Below are positions 10,438-20,033 of a stretch of DNA of 64,000 nt, piece by piece. Positions within the stretch are counted from its first letter, which is position 1; each line of letters starts with the position of its first letter. This DNA is from Pseudacidovorax intermedius (lineage in GTDB: Bacteria; Pseudomonadota; Gammaproteobacteria; Burkholderiales; Burkholderiaceae_C): assembly GCF_003350475.1 (NCBI RefSeq), contig NZ_QQAV01000008.1:158507-222506 (forward strand). The letters run 5' to 3'. The notes under the pieces were generated by a model. That model was not told where the DNA came from. It worked only from the letters and a program-made list of their open reading frames with translations, and searched no databases. Made by a program: the position numbers and the translations under genes.

Positions 10438-11553
10438 ATGAACACCGAGGTCCATTCCCATCCTGCCCATGCCCTGCCGGCCACGGCACCGGCGTCCCGG
10501 GGCGCGCATCTGCTGCCCGGGCTGGCCCTGGCCGGGCTGCTGGCCGCCGGGGGCATGGCGCTGGGCCAGGTCCCGGCGCTGGCCCACAGCGGGTTGAGCG
10601 CGCTCACCCCGGCCATCGTGCTGGGCATGCTGGTCGGCAACGGGGTGCCGGCGCACTGGCATGCCCGGCCCGGGCCGGGCATCGGCTTCGCCAAGCAGCA
10701 GCTGCTGCGGATGGGCGTGGTGCTCTACGGCCTGCGCCTGACGGTGCAGGACATCGGCCACGTGGGCCTGGCGGGCGTGCTGGTCGACGCGCTGATGCTG
10801 GCGTCCACCTTCGGCATTGCCTGCTGGGTCGGCCTGCGCTGGCTGCGCATGGAGCGCGAGACGGTGATGCTGATCGGTGCCGGCAGCGCGATCTGCGGCG
10901 CTGCCGCGGTGATGGCGACCGAGCCGGTGGTCCGGGGACGGCCCGCGCAGGTGACGGTGGCCGTGGCCACGGTGGTGGTCTTCGGCACGCTGGCCATCTT
11001 CACGTACCCGGCGCTGTATGCGCTCAACCAGCACTGGGCGCTGGTGCCGGGTGGCCAGCACGGCTTCGGGCTCTATGCCGGCGCCACCATCCACGAGGTC
11101 GCGCAGGTGGTGGCCGCTGCGCGGGGCATCGGACCCGAGGCCGCAGACGTCGCGGTCATCGCGAAGATGGTGCGCGTGATGATGCTGGCGCCCTTCCTGT
11201 TGATGCTGGCGGCCTGGCTGGGCCGGCGACGCGAAGCCCGCCATGCGGCGCACGGCGTGAACCCCGGAGACGGCACCGCGCCCGCCGCACGGCTGGCCGT
11301 GCCCTGGTTCGCCTTCGGCTTCGTGGCGGTGGTGCTGTTCAATTCGCTGCACTGGCTGCCGGCCGAGGCCGTGCAGGCGGCCAACGCGCTGGACAACCTG
11401 CTGCTTGCCATGGCGATGGGCGCCCTGGGCTTCAGCACGCGGCTGGGCGCCATCCGGCAGGCCGGTCCCCGACCGCTGCTGCTCGCCGCCGTGCTGGCCC
11501 TGTGGCTGGTGGTGGGCGGGGCAGTGGTCAGCCGCCTCGTCCTCGGTGCCTGA
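10438..11553 (+). CDS. YeiH-family putative sulfate exporter (UPF0324)
   Basis: 371 aa integral membrane protein with about ten hydrophobic segments. Family motifs include GIGFAKQQLLRMGVVLYGLRLT around residues 80-100, LIGAGSAICGAAAV around residue 145, and GATIHEVAQVVAA around residue 218. The start ATG 10438 has a strong GAAGGAG site at 10422-10428. The transport substrate of this family is not well established despite the sulfate label. The divergent LysR gene is its likely regulator. Confidence 0.9.
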   Translation: MNTEVHSHPAHALPATAPASRGAHLLPGLALAGLLAAGGMALGQVPALAHSGLSALTPAIVLGMLVGNGVPAHWHARPGPGIGFAKQQLLRMGVVLYGLRLTVQDIGHVGLAGVLVDALMLASTFGIACWVGLRWLRMERETVMLIGAGSAICGAAAVMATEPVVRGRPAQVTVAVATVVVFGTLAIFTYPALYALNQHWALVPGGQHGFGLYAGATIHEVAQVVAAARGIGPEAADVAVIAKMVRVMMLAPFLLMLAAWLGRRREARHAAHGVNPGDGTAPAARLAVPWFAFGFVAVVLFNSLHWLPAEAVQAANALDNLLLAMAMGALGFSTRLGAIRQAGPRPLLLAAVLALWLVVGGAVVSRLVLGA

Positions 11554-11711
11554 TCCGGTTCGCGGGCGGCGCACCCGTCCGCGCCGCGTAGCGCAGGTGA
11601 CGATGGCTCGTCCGCCGGACGGGCACACTGGGTGCGGGCTTCATCAGCAAAGCCCGCTGCCGGCCGGGACGCGTCTTCCGACGGCGGAATGCCAACAACC
11701 AGGAGCCAAGC

Positions 11712-13307
11712 GTGATCCGTCCATCCCCCCTTCGCATGTCCACCCTCTGCCTTGCGGCACTGGGCTGTGCCGCCCAGGCGCAGAACGCCGGCAGCTTCCG
11801 CGATTCCGCCCAGTCGGCGTCGCGCTATGCCGAAGCCAGCCTTGCCGCCACCGGCGATTGCGCGCGGCTCGGCCAGCAGGTGACCTCGGTCGAGGGCACG
11901 CGGCTGACGGTCCTCAGCGCCACCGCCACGCCCGCTGCGCAGGGCGTGCCGGACTTCTGCCGCATCGTCGCCGTGCTCGACCCCGAGGTGCTCGTTGAAG
12001 TGGCGCTGCCCATGCGCTGGAACGGCCGGCTCTACATGCGCGGCAACGGCGGCTATGCCGGCGAGCGCATCGACGCGCCCAGCCGCGTGGCCCTGCGCGA
12101 CGAGGCGCTCAAGCGCGGCTTCGTCGCCGCGCAGACCAACACCGGCCACGATGCCATCGCGCAACCGCTGGGCAGCTTTGCGCAGAACGACCTCGCAAAG
12201 CTGGTCGACTACAGCTTCCGTGCCGTGCACCTGACGGCGCAGGCGTCGAAGGACCTGGCCGCGGCCTTCTATGGCCGCAAGCCGGCCAAGTCCTACTTCG
12301 ACGGCTGCTCCACCGGCGGGCGGCAGGGCCTGATGTCGGCCCAGCGCTACCCGGCCGACTTCGACGGCATCGCCGCCGGTGCGCCGGTGCTCAACTTCAC
12401 CGGCACGATGTACGACTACGTGTCGTACGCGCCGCTGATCGCCAAGGCCGGCTTCACCGGCGCGCAGCTGTCGCAGATCGGCCGGGCCATCGTGGCCAAG
12501 TGCGACGCGGTGGACGGGCTGAAGGATGGCGTGATCACCGACCCGCGCCGTTGCGTCATCGATCCGAGGGCGGACTTTCCGGGCCTGAGCGAGGCGCAGG
12601 TCACTGCGCTGGAGGCCGTGCACCGCGACATGCAGCACAAGGGCCAGGCCGTGTTCCCGGCCTGGCCCTGGGGCTCGGAGGCGCCCGACGCCAGCGGCAC
12701 CAGCGGCTGGGCGGAATGGTTCGTCTCGATGCCGCGGGCCCCGGCCGCCACTTCTGGCGCGCAGGCCCTGCCGTCTGGCGAGACCCGCCAGAGCGCCTAT
12801 GCCCAGACCTTCCTGCGCTACTTCGCCGACCAGCCCGCCAGCCGGCCCGATGCCGACTGGCGTAGCTTCGACCTGGACCAGGGCTTCCGCGCCACCGGCT
12901 TCATCAGCACGCTGGTGGATGCACGCAACCCCGACCTGAGCGCCTTCGCGGCCCGCGGCGGCAAGATGATCACCTACCACGGCTGGGCCGACCCGGCCCT
13001 CAACCCGATGATGAGCATGGGCTACCACGAGGAAGCGGCGCGCGCCACGCCCAAGCTGGACGACAGCTACCGCGTGTTCATGGTGCCCGGCATGCAGCAC
13101 TGCAACGGCGGCGACGCGCCGAATGTGCTCGATGCGGTCACGGCCGTGATCGACTGGACCGAGACAGGCCGCGCGCCCGCCGCGCTGCTGGCCACCCAGC
13201 GCCGCGCCGACGGCAGCGAACGCAGCCGGCCGGTGTGCGCCTATCCGAAGGCGGCGCAGTACCTGGGCGGCGATGCCGACAAGGCGGCCAGCTTCGGCTG
13301 TCGGTAA
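11712..13307 (+). CDS. Secreted tannase/feruloyl esterase family alpha/beta hydrolase
   Basis: 531 aa with an N-terminal signal peptide ending near AAQAQ (residues about 1-24), so it is exported. The tannase family CS-D-HC arrangement is complete: nucleophile S200 in GCSTGGRQG next to C199, D427 in HGWADPALNP, and H463 next to C464 in MQHCNGG. The family hydrolyses esters of phenolic acids. GTG 11712 follows AGGAG at 11701-11705. An ATG eight codons on would also retain the signal peptide. It stands alone between YeiH and an orphan gene. The exact ester substrate cannot be inferred. Confidence 0.9.
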   Translation: MIRPSPLRMSTLCLAALGCAAQAQNAGSFRDSAQSASRYAEASLAATGDCARLGQQVTSVEGTRLTVLSATATPAAQGVPDFCRIVAVLDPEVLVEVALPMRWNGRLYMRGNGGYAGERIDAPSRVALRDEALKRGFVAAQTNTGHDAIAQPLGSFAQNDLAKLVDYSFRAVHLTAQASKDLAAAFYGRKPAKSYFDGCSTGGRQGLMSAQRYPADFDGIAAGAPVLNFTGTMYDYVSYAPLIAKAGFTGAQLSQIGRAIVAKCDAVDGLKDGVITDPRRCVIDPRADFPGLSEAQVTALEAVHRDMQHKGQAVFPAWPWGSEAPDASGTSGWAEWFVSMPRAPAATSGAQALPSGETRQSAYAQTFLRYFADQPASRPDADWRSFDLDQGFRATGFISTLVDARNPDLSAFAARGGKMITYHGWADPALNPMMSMGYHEEAARATPKLDDSYRVFMVPGMQHCNGGDAPNVLDAVTAVIDWTETGRAPAALLATQRRADGSERSRPVCAYPKAAQYLGGDADKAASFGCR

Positions 13308-13342
13308 GCCCTCGTTGGTCTTCGACAAGCGGCGACGGCGCC

Positions 13343-13373
13343 GGCACGTCCAACAGCCTCTGTTGGACGTGCC
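13343..13373. terminator. Perfect 14-bp stem hairpin downstream of the esterase gene
   Basis: GGCACGTCCAACAG and CTGTTGGACGTGCC are exact reverse complements separated by CCT. It starts 36 bp after the esterase stop codon. A T-run is lacking on the + side, so it may be a terminator, an RNA-stabilising hairpin or a mobile-repeat remnant. Confidence 0.5.
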
Positions 13374-13478
13374 CCGTTCGTCTGGAGGCTTCCAGGGATA
13401 CCTGCCGCGCTCTGTTGGGGGCGAACGTGCAGTAAGTCACGCCGTGCGGCGCAGGTAGGCCAGGGCAGCGATTAAATT

Positions 13479-13498
13479 GCTCCCCCAACAAAGGGAGC
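13479..13498 (+). promoter_or_regulatory. Small hairpin covering the ribosome-binding site of the orphan membrane gene
   Basis: GCTCCC and GGGAGC can pair around an eight-base loop. The 3' arm is the GGGAG ribosome site of the gene starting at 13504, so the structure would hide it. Six base pairs only, so the effect is uncertain. Confidence 0.35.
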
Positions 13499-13503
13499 GA
13501 CAA

Positions 13504-14076
13504 ATGGGGAAAAAGAGCCTCAAGCAACAGATACACGAATGTCTATCGCAGGGCATGAGCAAGGCCGAAGCCTTTGCCAAGTTTCAGGGGGCTGGGGCCA
13601 AGGATTCCCGGCTGGCGCAAATCATTGCGGCCTATCCGGATCCACTGCTTTGCCAGGCACACAGGGTCAAGCGGCGATTGGTCATCGCCCTTGCCTCTCT
13701 GCAGTTGATCCTTGCCTTGGGCTCGGGCCTTGTCCTCGGCGCGCGACATGGCGCCGTGCTGCAGCTTTGCATCGCTGGCGGAATTGCCCTCATTCCTGCG
13801 TTGCTGTTATGGGCCTTCATGCGGAATCTGGTGGGAGCCTACAACGCGTACATCTATCTTTCGCTGATGCAGCTGCCGAGTTTGTTGGGGGGATGGGGAG
13901 CCCATCCGGGTCAGACCGTCGCCGCCGTCGTTCTCAATCTCGGCTTCGTCCTCTTCGTTCGCAACGTGCGCGAGGGCCTCTTTCCCTACGCAACCCTTTT
14001 TGGCACCCGGAAACGCGATGGGCGGTATGCGTTTCTCACTGAGGTGGATCCCTCCCTACGGAACGCCTCTTCGTGA
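13504..14076 (+). CDS. Hypothetical membrane protein of lower GC content
   Basis: 190 aa, not recognised. The first 50 residues are hydrophilic and mostly charged (MGKKSLKQQIHECLSQGMS). At least three hydrophobic segments follow at about residues 59-80, 85-103 and 120-150, then a charged C-terminal tail. ATG 13504 with GGGAG at 13493-13497 is better than the upstream TTG at 13477. Sampled lines of this gene are about 57-63 percent GC, clearly below its neighbours, suggesting recent acquisition. It lies alone between the esterase and the YbdD gene. Confidence 0.7.
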   Translation: MGKKSLKQQIHECLSQGMSKAEAFAKFQGAGAKDSRLAQIIAAYPDPLLCQAHRVKRRLVIALASLQLILALGSGLVLGARHGAVLQLCIAGGIALIPALLLWAFMRNLVGAYNAYIYLSLMQLPSLLGGWGAHPGQTVAAVVLNLGFVLFVRNVREGLFPYATLFGTRKRDGRYAFLTEVDPSLRNASS

Positions 14077-14127
14077 TGGCATGACCGAGCGCTGAAGCGA
14101 AGGCCGGCGGCAGCGCTCCATCCCTTA

Positions 14128-14340
14128 TCAGCAGCAGCGCCCCTTGCCCGCGCCGTAGCGCGCCTCCAGCCGCTCGCGGAAGAATTCCTCGTAGCTCATC
14201 GGCGCGCGGTCCGGATGGGTCTGCGCCATGTGCGACAGGTAGGTGTCGTAGTCGGGCAGGCCCACCATCAGCCGCAGCGACTGGCGCACCGAGCGGGCGA
14301 TGTAGCGCCCGGTCTCGGGCAGCGTGGCGAGGCTCACCAT
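14128..14340 (-). CDS. ybdD: YbdD/YjiX family small protein (DUF466)
   Basis: 70 aa from ATG 14340. In-frame GTG codons at 14349 and 14376 are alternatives and none has a good ribosome site. The family signature is visible in [26 protein letters not shown]. It follows the CstA gene by 16 bp on the same strand, as ybdD follows cstA and yjiX follows yjiY in E. coli, where the small protein is thought to act with the transporter. The C-terminus ends in a Cys pair (GRCC). Confidence 0.85.
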   Translation of the reverse strand: MVSLATLPETGRYIARSVRQSLRLMVGLPDYDTYLSHMAQTHPDRAPMSYEEFFRERLEARYGAGKGRCC

Positions 14341-14356
14341 GGCGCGCACATGCCGG

Positions 14357-16435
14357 TCAATGGGCCCCGGCCGCACGCGCGCCCGCGGCCATCGGCTCGT
14401 AGGGCGTCTCGTGCACCGTCGGCCGGTTGGCGGCCCGGGCCGACAGGCAGGCGCGGACGGTGTAGACCAGCACGCTCAGCACCACGAACATGAAGAGGGC
14501 GCACAGCCCGGCGTCGAGCCGGTCGTTGAACACGATGCGGGCCATGGCCTCGGGCGTCTTGGCCGGCGCCACCAGCACGCCGTTGGCGATGCCCTCGGTG
14601 TACTTCGCAGCATGGGCCAGGAAGCCGACCTTGGGGTCGGACGAGAAGATCTTCTGCCAGCCCGCCGTCAGCGTGCAGGCCAGCAGCCACACGGCCGGCG
14701 CGGCCGCCACCCAGGCATAGCGCTCGCGCTTCATGCGGAACAGCACCACCACACCCAGCAGGAGCGCCACGGCGGCCAGCATCTGGTTGGAGATGCCGAA
14801 CAGCGGCCACAGCGTGTTGATGCCGCCCAGCGGATCGACCACGCCCTGGTACAGGAAGTAGCCCCAGGCCGCCACCGTCAGTGCCGTGGCCAGCAGGTTG
14901 GCCGGCAGCGAGTCGGTGCGCTTGAGCACGGGCACGAAGCTGCCCAGCAGGTCCTGCAGCATGAAGCGGCCGGCGCGCGTGCCGGCGTCCACCGCCGTCA
15001 GGATGAACAGCGCCTCGAACAGGATCGCGAAGTGGTACCAGAAGGCCATCATGGCCTGGCCGCCGATCACCTGGTGCAGGATGTGCGCCATGCCCACGGC
15101 CAGCGTGGGCGCGCCGCCGGCACGGCCCAGGATGGTGTGCTCGCCCACGTCCTTCGCGGTCTGCGCCAGCATCTCGGGCGTGACCATGAAGCCCCAGCCG
15201 GAGATGGTGGCCGCGGCCTGCTGGGCGGTGCTGCCCACCAGCGCGGCCGGGCTGTTCATGGCGAAGTAGATGCCGGGCTCGATGCATGAGGCCGCCACCA
15301 GCGCCATCACCGCGACGAAGGACTCGGCCAGCATGCCGCCGTAGCCGATGAAGCGGGCATGGCGCTCGTTGTCGAGCATCTTGGGCGTGGTGCCCGAGGA
15401 GATCAGCGCATGGAAGCCCGACACCGCGCCACAGGCGATGGTGATGAACAGGAAGGGGAACATCGAGCCCGACCACACCGGGCCGTTGCCATCGGCGAAC
15501 TGCGTGAGCGCGGGCATCTGCAGCTGCGGCATCACGATCACGATGCCGATGGCCAGCGCCACGATGGTGCCGATCTTGAGGAAGGTCGACAGGTAGTCGC
15601 GCGGTGCCAGCAGCAGCCACACCGGCAGGCTGGCGGCCACGAAGCCGTAGCCGATCAGCATCCACGTCAGCGCCTTGCCGTCGAAGGTGAACATCGCGGC
15701 CCAGGCCGCGTTCTCGCTCACCGCCTGGCCGCCGAAGATGGCGGCCATCAGCAGCACGAAGCCGATGATCGACACCTCGCCAATGCGGCCCGGGCGGAGG
15801 TAGCGCAGGTACAGGCCCATGAACACGGCCACCGGCACCGTGGCCGCGACCGTGAAGGTGCCCCAGGGCGATTCGGCCAGCGCCTTCACCACGATCAGGG
15901 CCAGCACCGCCAGGATGATGATCATGATCATGAAGGTGCCGAAGAGGGCGATCATGCCGGGCACGGTGCCCATCTCCTGCTTGACCAGGTCGCCCAGCGA
16001 TCGGCCGTCGCGGCGGGTGGAGATGAACAGCACGATGAAGTCCTGCACCGCGCCGGCGAACACCACGCCGGCCAGCACCCACAGCAGCCCGGGCAGGTAG
16101 CCCATCTGCGCCGCCAGCACCGGGCCCACCAGCGGCCCCGCGCCCGCGATGGCCGCGAAGTGGTGGCCGAACAGCACGTTCTTGTCGGTGGGCACGTAGT
16201 CCAGGCCGTCGTTGTGCCGGTGCGCGGGGGTCTTGCGCGAGCCGTCCAGCCCCAGCACCTTGTCGGCGATGAAGAGGCTGTAGTAGCGGTAGGCGATGAG
16301 GTAGGTGCAGACGGCGGCGGTCACGACCCACAGGGCGTTGACGCTTTCGCCGCGCGTGAGGGCGACAGTGGCCAGCGCGAAGGCGCCGACGACCGCCACC
16401 ACGAGCCACACCAGGTGGCGGCGGAGGCTTTGCAT
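14357..16435 (-). CDS. cstA: Carbon starvation protein A, pyruvate/peptide transporter family
   Basis: 692 aa polytopic inner-membrane protein, close in size to E. coli CstA (701 aa). The highly conserved N-terminal block [27 protein letters not shown] lies around residues 75-101, with many further membrane helices. ATG 16435 gives [10 protein letters not shown] and has GAGAG upstream. An in-frame start at 16468 is possible but less likely. CstA and its paralogue BtsT import pyruvate or peptides in E. coli. A two-component system lies directly upstream on the same strand and probably controls expression. Confidence 0.93.
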   Translation of the reverse strand: MQSLRRHLVWLVVAVVGAFALATVALTRGESVNALWVVTAAVCTYLIAYRYYSLFIADKVLGLDGSRKTPAHRHNDGLDYVPTDKNVLFGHHFAAIAGAGPLVGPVLAAQMGYLPGLLWVLAGVVFAGAVQDFIVLFISTRRDGRSLGDLVKQEMGTVPGMIALFGTFMIMIIILAVLALIVVKALAESPWGTFTVAATVPVAVFMGLYLRYLRPGRIGEVSIIGFVLLMAAIFGGQAVSENAAWAAMFTFDGKALTWMLIGYGFVAASLPVWLLLAPRDYLSTFLKIGTIVALAIGIVIVMPQLQMPALTQFADGNGPVWSGSMFPFLFITIACGAVSGFHALISSGTTPKMLDNERHARFIGYGGMLAESFVAVMALVAASCIEPGIYFAMNSPAALVGSTAQQAAATISGWGFMVTPEMLAQTAKDVGEHTILGRAGGAPTLAVGMAHILHQVIGGQAMMAFWYHFAILFEALFILTAVDAGTRAGRFMLQDLLGSFVPVLKRTDSLPANLLATALTVAAWGYFLYQGVVDPLGGINTLWPLFGISNQMLAAVALLLGVVVLFRMKRERYAWVAAAPAVWLLACTLTAGWQKIFSSDPKVGFLAHAAKYTEGIANGVLVAPAKTPEAMARIVFNDRLDAGLCALFMFVVLSVLVYTVRACLSARAANRPTVHETPYEPMAAGARAAGAH

Positions 16436-16451
16436 GTGCGTTGTCTCTCGA

Positions 16452-16549
16452 GGGTTGGGATAACCCATCGAGTGTCGGAAGCGGCGCCGCGCGGCGCATC
16501 CGTTGCAGTGCGTGGGCGGTCCGCGAGGTATTGCCTAAGGGACAACCCT
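16452..16549 (-). promoter_or_regulatory. cstA upstream region with candidate regulator site and leader hairpin
   Basis: The 133 bp between the response regulator gene and cstA is the only place for a separate cstA promoter. On the - strand it contains TTGTCCCTTAGGCAATAC (16532-16549), a partly dyad sequence like LuxR/NarL-family sites. Closer to cstA is GGGTT-ATCCC-AACCC (16452-16466), a five-pair hairpin in the probable leader. Function is inferred from position. Confidence 0.35.
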
Positions 16550-16568
16550 GGTGCGCTGTGCGAGGCCT

Positions 16569-17213
16569 TCAGCGGCCGTCCGGGCCGAACTGCCGCGTGT
16601 GCTCCACCGCATAGCGGATCAGCTCCGCCTGCCCCTCGATCCCAAGCCGGCGCTTGATGCTCTGCCGGTGCGCGTCCACCGTGCGCACCGACAGGCCCAG
16701 GTCGCGGGCGATCTGCTTGCTGGATTCGCCGCGGCCGATGGCCGACAGGATCTCGCTTTCGCGCGGGGTGAGCAGCGGCCGCGGCGCCTGGTTGCGGAAC
16801 AGCTTTTTCGACACCGCCGGGCTCAGGAAGGTGCCGCCGGCCGCCACGGCCTCGATGGCGGCGACGATCTCGGAGGCCGGCGCGTCCTTGAGCACATAGC
16901 CCTGGGCGCCGGCCTGCAGGGCGCGCTGCACGTACTCGGGGTTGTCGTACATGCTGAGCATGACGACGTGCGGCGGCGCCGGCCGGGCCAGCAGCAGGGC
17001 GGCCAGCTCGATGCCGTTCATGTCCTTCATACCGACGTCGACCAGCATCAGATCGGGCCGCGCGGCATCGACCTGGGCCAGGGCCTCGGCGGCGCTGCCG
17101 GCCTCGCCGACGATGCGCAGGCCGGGCAGCGCCTCCAGTCGGGCGCGCAGGCCATCGCGCACCAGCGGATGGTCGTCGACCAGGAACAGGCGCACGGGCG
17201 TGGCGGAGGTCAT
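16569..17213 (-). CDS. NarL/LuxR-family response regulator
   Basis: 214 aa. The receiver domain (about residues 8-122) has the acidic pair in LVDDHPLVR, phosphoacceptor Asp in LMLVDVGMKDM, and conserved Lys in YVLKDAP. A LuxR-type helix-turn-helix follows at about residues 150-205 (LTPRESEILSAIGRG, VRTVDAHRQSIKRRLG). ATG 17213 overlaps the kinase stop by four bases. Its partner is the kinase just upstream and its likeliest target is cstA 133 bp downstream. Confidence 0.92.
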   Translation of the reverse strand: MTSATPVRLFLVDDHPLVRDGLRARLEALPGLRIVGEAGSAAEALAQVDAARPDLMLVDVGMKDMNGIELAALLLARPAPPHVVMLSMYDNPEYVQRALQAGAQGYVLKDAPASEIVAAIEAVAAGGTFLSPAVSKKLFRNQAPRPLLTPRESEILSAIGRGESSKQIARDLGLSVRTVDAHRQSIKRRLGIEGQAELIRYAVEHTRQFGPDGR

Positions 17214-18568
17214 GCGGAGTCTTCCTTGAAAGCGCGCGGCAGTTCGGCCGTCACGCGGGTGTGGCCGGGCGTGGACTGCAGGCGCAGGCGCCCGCCGGCC
17301 GCTTCCATGCGCTCGCGCATGTGGCGCAGGCCCAGGCCGCGGTGCGGATCGGCCTGCGCCGCCTCCACATCGAAGCCGAGCCCGTCGTCCGCCACCGTGA
17401 GGCGCACGAGCCCGGGGTCGAAATGCAGCTGCAGGTCGACATGGACCGCGCCGGCATGCTTCTGGACATTGGTCAGCGCCTCCTGCGCGACGCGGAAGAG
17501 GGCGGTCTTGGCCTCGGCCGACAGCTCGCCGGCCTCGCCCGTGACCTGCAGCGCGACCGTGGGGCCGGCGCCACCGGCCTCGTCCACCAGCCGTTCCAGC
17601 GCGGCGGGCAGGCCCAGGGTGTCGAGCAGCGCGGGCCGCAGTCGGTGCGAGATGTGGCGCACTTCCAGCAGCGCCTCGCCCAGGCGCTGCAGCGCCCGCG
17701 CGAGCAGCGGCGGCACCGGGCGGCCCTCGCGCTGCAGGCCGTCCACGGCCGACTCGACCAGCAGCTTGGCCGACACCAACGTCTGGCTGGTGCCGTCGTG
17801 CAGCTCGCGGGCCAGGTGGGCGCGCTCTTCTTCCTGCGACTGCACCACGCGCCGCGCCAACTGGCGCAGCTTGGCCTCGGCCACGCGGTGCTCGCTGAGG
17901 TTGAGCAGCAGGCCGCCCGCGCTCACGGCCGCGAGCGAGAGCGTGGCGATGGCCGCGATCCACAGCAGCGTGCCGCTGACGTTGCCGCTCGTCTGCTGGT
18001 CCAGCGCGTCGAGCGTGGCCTGGATGTCGTCCAGGTACAGGCCGGTGCCGACCATCCATTGCCAGCGGTCCAGCGCCTGCACATAGCCCAGCTTGGGCGC
18101 CAGACCGCCCGCCGAGGGCTTGCGCCATTCGTATTCGACGTAGCCGCCGCCCGCGCGGGCCCGGCCGATCAGGTCGCGGATGGTGTAGCGGCCCTGCGAA
18201 TCGCGCAGATCCCACAGCGACTGGCCGACCAGCTCGGGCTGGCGCGAATGCATCAGCACATGGCCCTGCAGGTCGTAGACGAAGAAGTAGCCGTCGTTGC
18301 CATAGTCCAGCGTGCCGAGCAGGCGCAGCGCCTCCTGCCGCGTGACCGCGTCGTCGCCGCGCTGGTAGAGCGGGCGGATCACGCTCAGAGCCAGGTCCAC
18401 GTAGCTGCGGAGCTCGCCGCGGCGCTGGGCCATGTGACTCTGCTCGATCAGGAGCCGCTCGCGCTGGTGCAGGTCGCGCGACTGGTGCTGCAGGCCGAAG
18501 GCGACCAGGCCCAGAGCCGCCAGCAGCGGCAGCACGGCCAGGGCGATGATCTTGGTGCGCAGGGTCAT
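17210..18568 (-). CDS. Cache-domain sensor histidine kinase (NarX/DegS-type)
   Basis: 452 aa. One membrane helix at residues about 7-25, a periplasmic single-Cache domain around residues 35-190 ([39 protein letters not shown]), a second helix near 205-228, then a HisKA_3 domain with [12 protein letters not shown] (phosphorylated His near residue 256) and an ATPase domain ([20 protein letters not shown]). Such Cache domains bind small carboxylates. With cstA downstream, pyruvate or a related acid is a reasonable ligand guess. Its start overlaps the RluE stop by four bases. Confidence 0.92.
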   Translation of the reverse strand: MTLRTKIIALAVLPLLAALGLVAFGLQHQSRDLHQRERLLIEQSHMAQRRGELRSYVDLALSVIRPLYQRGDDAVTRQEALRLLGTLDYGNDGYFFVYDLQGHVLMHSRQPELVGQSLWDLRDSQGRYTIRDLIGRARAGGGYVEYEWRKPSAGGLAPKLGYVQALDRWQWMVGTGLYLDDIQATLDALDQQTSGNVSGTLLWIAAIATLSLAAVSAGGLLLNLSEHRVAEAKLRQLARRVVQSQEEERAHLARELHDGTSQTLVSAKLLVESAVDGLQREGRPVPPLLARALQRLGEALLEVRHISHRLRPALLDTLGLPAALERLVDEAGGAGPTVALQVTGEAGELSAEAKTALFRVAQEALTNVQKHAGAVHVDLQLHFDPGLVRLTVADDGLGFDVEAAQADPHRGLGLRHMRERMEAAGGRLRLQSTPGHTRVTAELPRAFKEDSA

Positions 18569-19191
18569 GGGCGGCGGCGGGGTGGGCTGCGGCGCGGGGG
18601 CGCGGCAGTTCGGGGCACCGGCGCATCGAGCACCGGCGGCACCTCCAGCGCCGCCCAGGTGCCGGCCGCCAGCCCGTCGAGCACGAAGGGGCCGATGGCG
18701 ACGCGGATCAGCCGCAGCGTCGGCAGTCCTACCGCCGCCGTCATCCGCCGCACCTGCCGGTTGCGGCCCTCTCGGATGGCCAGCTCGACCCAGTCGGTGG
18801 GAATGTTCTTGCGCTCGCGGATCGGCGGCTCGCGCGGCGGCAGTTGCGGTGGCGGATCGAGCCGGCGCGCGCGCGCCGGCAGCGTCGGCCCGTCGTTGAG
18901 CACGACACCGTGGCGCAGCTGCGCCAGCGCCTCGTCGGTGCACAGGCCCTCCACCTGCACCCAGTAGGTCTTTTCCATCTTGTGCCGCGGATCGGCGATC
19001 CGCGCCTGCAGCGGGCCGTCGCTGGTCAGCAGCAGCAGGCCTTCGCTGTCGGCGTCGAGCCGGCCGGCCGCATGCACGCCGGGCAGGTCGATGAACTCCT
19101 TGAGCCCGCGCCAGCGCCCCTCGGGCGTGAACTGGCTGAGCACGCCGTAGGGTTTGTTGAAGCGGATGAGGCGGGGGGGCGGCGCAGTCAT
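18565..19191 (-). CDS. rluE: 23S rRNA pseudouridine synthase, RluE/RsuA family
   Basis: 208 aa. RsuA/RluB/E/F-family enzyme that isomerises a uridine in rRNA. The catalytic Asp is in [16 protein letters not shown] (around residue 42), and the family motif [12 protein letters not shown] is near residue 147. ATG 19191 gives [16 protein letters not shown], the usual N-terminus without an S4 domain, typical of RluE. The upstream extension to 19275 is not needed. Odd C-terminal tail rich in Pro and Arg. The stop overlaps the downstream kinase start by four bases although the functions are unrelated. Confidence 0.88.
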   Translation of the reverse strand: MTAPPPRLIRFNKPYGVLSQFTPEGRWRGLKEFIDLPGVHAAGRLDADSEGLLLLTSDGPLQARIADPRHKMEKTYWVQVEGLCTDEALAQLRHGVVLNDGPTLPARARRLDPPPQLPPREPPIRERKNIPTDWVELAIREGRNRQVRRMTAAVGLPTLRLIRVAIGPFVLDGLAAGTWAALEVPPVLDAPVPRTAAPPRRSPPRRRP

Positions 19192-19290
19192 GGACGGCGG
19201 CGAGCATAGCCCCGCCCTGAAGTCCGGTCGCCGCCATGGCGCAATCGTCCGCGGCCTCTTCGCGGCAAAGCGCATTGAGGCGCCGGGGCG

Positions 19291-19986
19291 TCAGCTCAAG
19301 TGCCGCAGGCGTGCATCCATCAGCGCCGAGAAGCGCGAGAACCACACCGCATTGGCCGGCGACGGATGCGGCAGCGGCGCGAGCGTGACGGGGTGCGTGA
19401 CGCCGCCGTGCGCGTAGCCGACTTCCAGCGTGCGGCCATAGCGCTCGTCGCCCAGCGCCCAGAAGTCGTCGAGGGCCGCATTCACCTCGGCTGGTTGCCC
19501 GATGCCGAACCAGAAGAAGGCCTCGCGGCCCAGCGCGATCACGGTGCGCCGGCCACCGCGGCCGTGCCACAGGTCGATGAGCAGTTCCGCCATCAGCGGC
19601 TGGAAGCGCCGCTTGACCGCCATCGACCAGGCCTTGTTGCCCACCGGCTTGTAGGGCGCGGTGTTGAGCCAGAACACGCCCGATCCGGCCTCGATGGATT
19701 CCGCGAAGTCCGGCGCCGGCGCGTCTGGCCCATGCCGCTGCCTGTGCAGCGCCGCCCGCACCAGTTGCCCGCCCTTGCCCAGAAAGGGCTGCCCCTGCTG
19801 CGCCTCGGTGCGCCCCGGGTCGCGGCCGAAGATGCACAGCGCCGCGTCCCGCGGCCCCAGCCCGATGACCGGATCGCGCCAGTCGCGGCCGGCGGATTCG
19901 TAGGCCTCGCGGTCGATGCCGGGCAGGTCCTGCGCCAGGCGGCGGAAGGCGGCGTGCTGGGCGGCTGAAAGGCGGGTGCAGGTCAT
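19291..19986 (-). CDS. Uracil-DNA glycosylase superfamily protein
   Basis: 231 aa. Two UDG-superfamily signatures are visible: a GRDPGRTEAQQGQPFLGKGG block around residues 54-73, like the GEAPG-type motif 1 of families 4 and 5 followed by the FxGxGG strand, and HPSPAN around residue 212 as motif 2. The motif 1 acidic residue is shifted, so the exact family and catalytic activity are uncertain. It may be a base-excision repair glycosylase or a related DNA-binding member. Stands alone between VapC and RluE. Confidence 0.75.
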   Translation of the reverse strand: MTCTRLSAAQHAAFRRLAQDLPGIDREAYESAGRDWRDPVIGLGPRDAALCIFGRDPGRTEAQQGQPFLGKGGQLVRAALHRQRHGPDAPAPDFAESIEAGSGVFWLNTAPYKPVGNKAWSMAVKRRFQPLMAELLIDLWHGRGGRRTVIALGREAFFWFGIGQPAEVNAALDDFWALGDERYGRTLEVGYAHGGVTHPVTLAPLPHPSPANAVWFSRFSALMDARLRHLS

Positions 19987-20033
19987 CGTTCGCTGACGGG
20001 AGAGGCATCGAGGCGAGGCGGCAGGGACGCTGG

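Noticed and set aside
13235..13458. Two short + strand frames after the esterase gene
   Set aside because: They run through the esterase end and the perfect hairpin, have no ribosome site and no recognisable composition.
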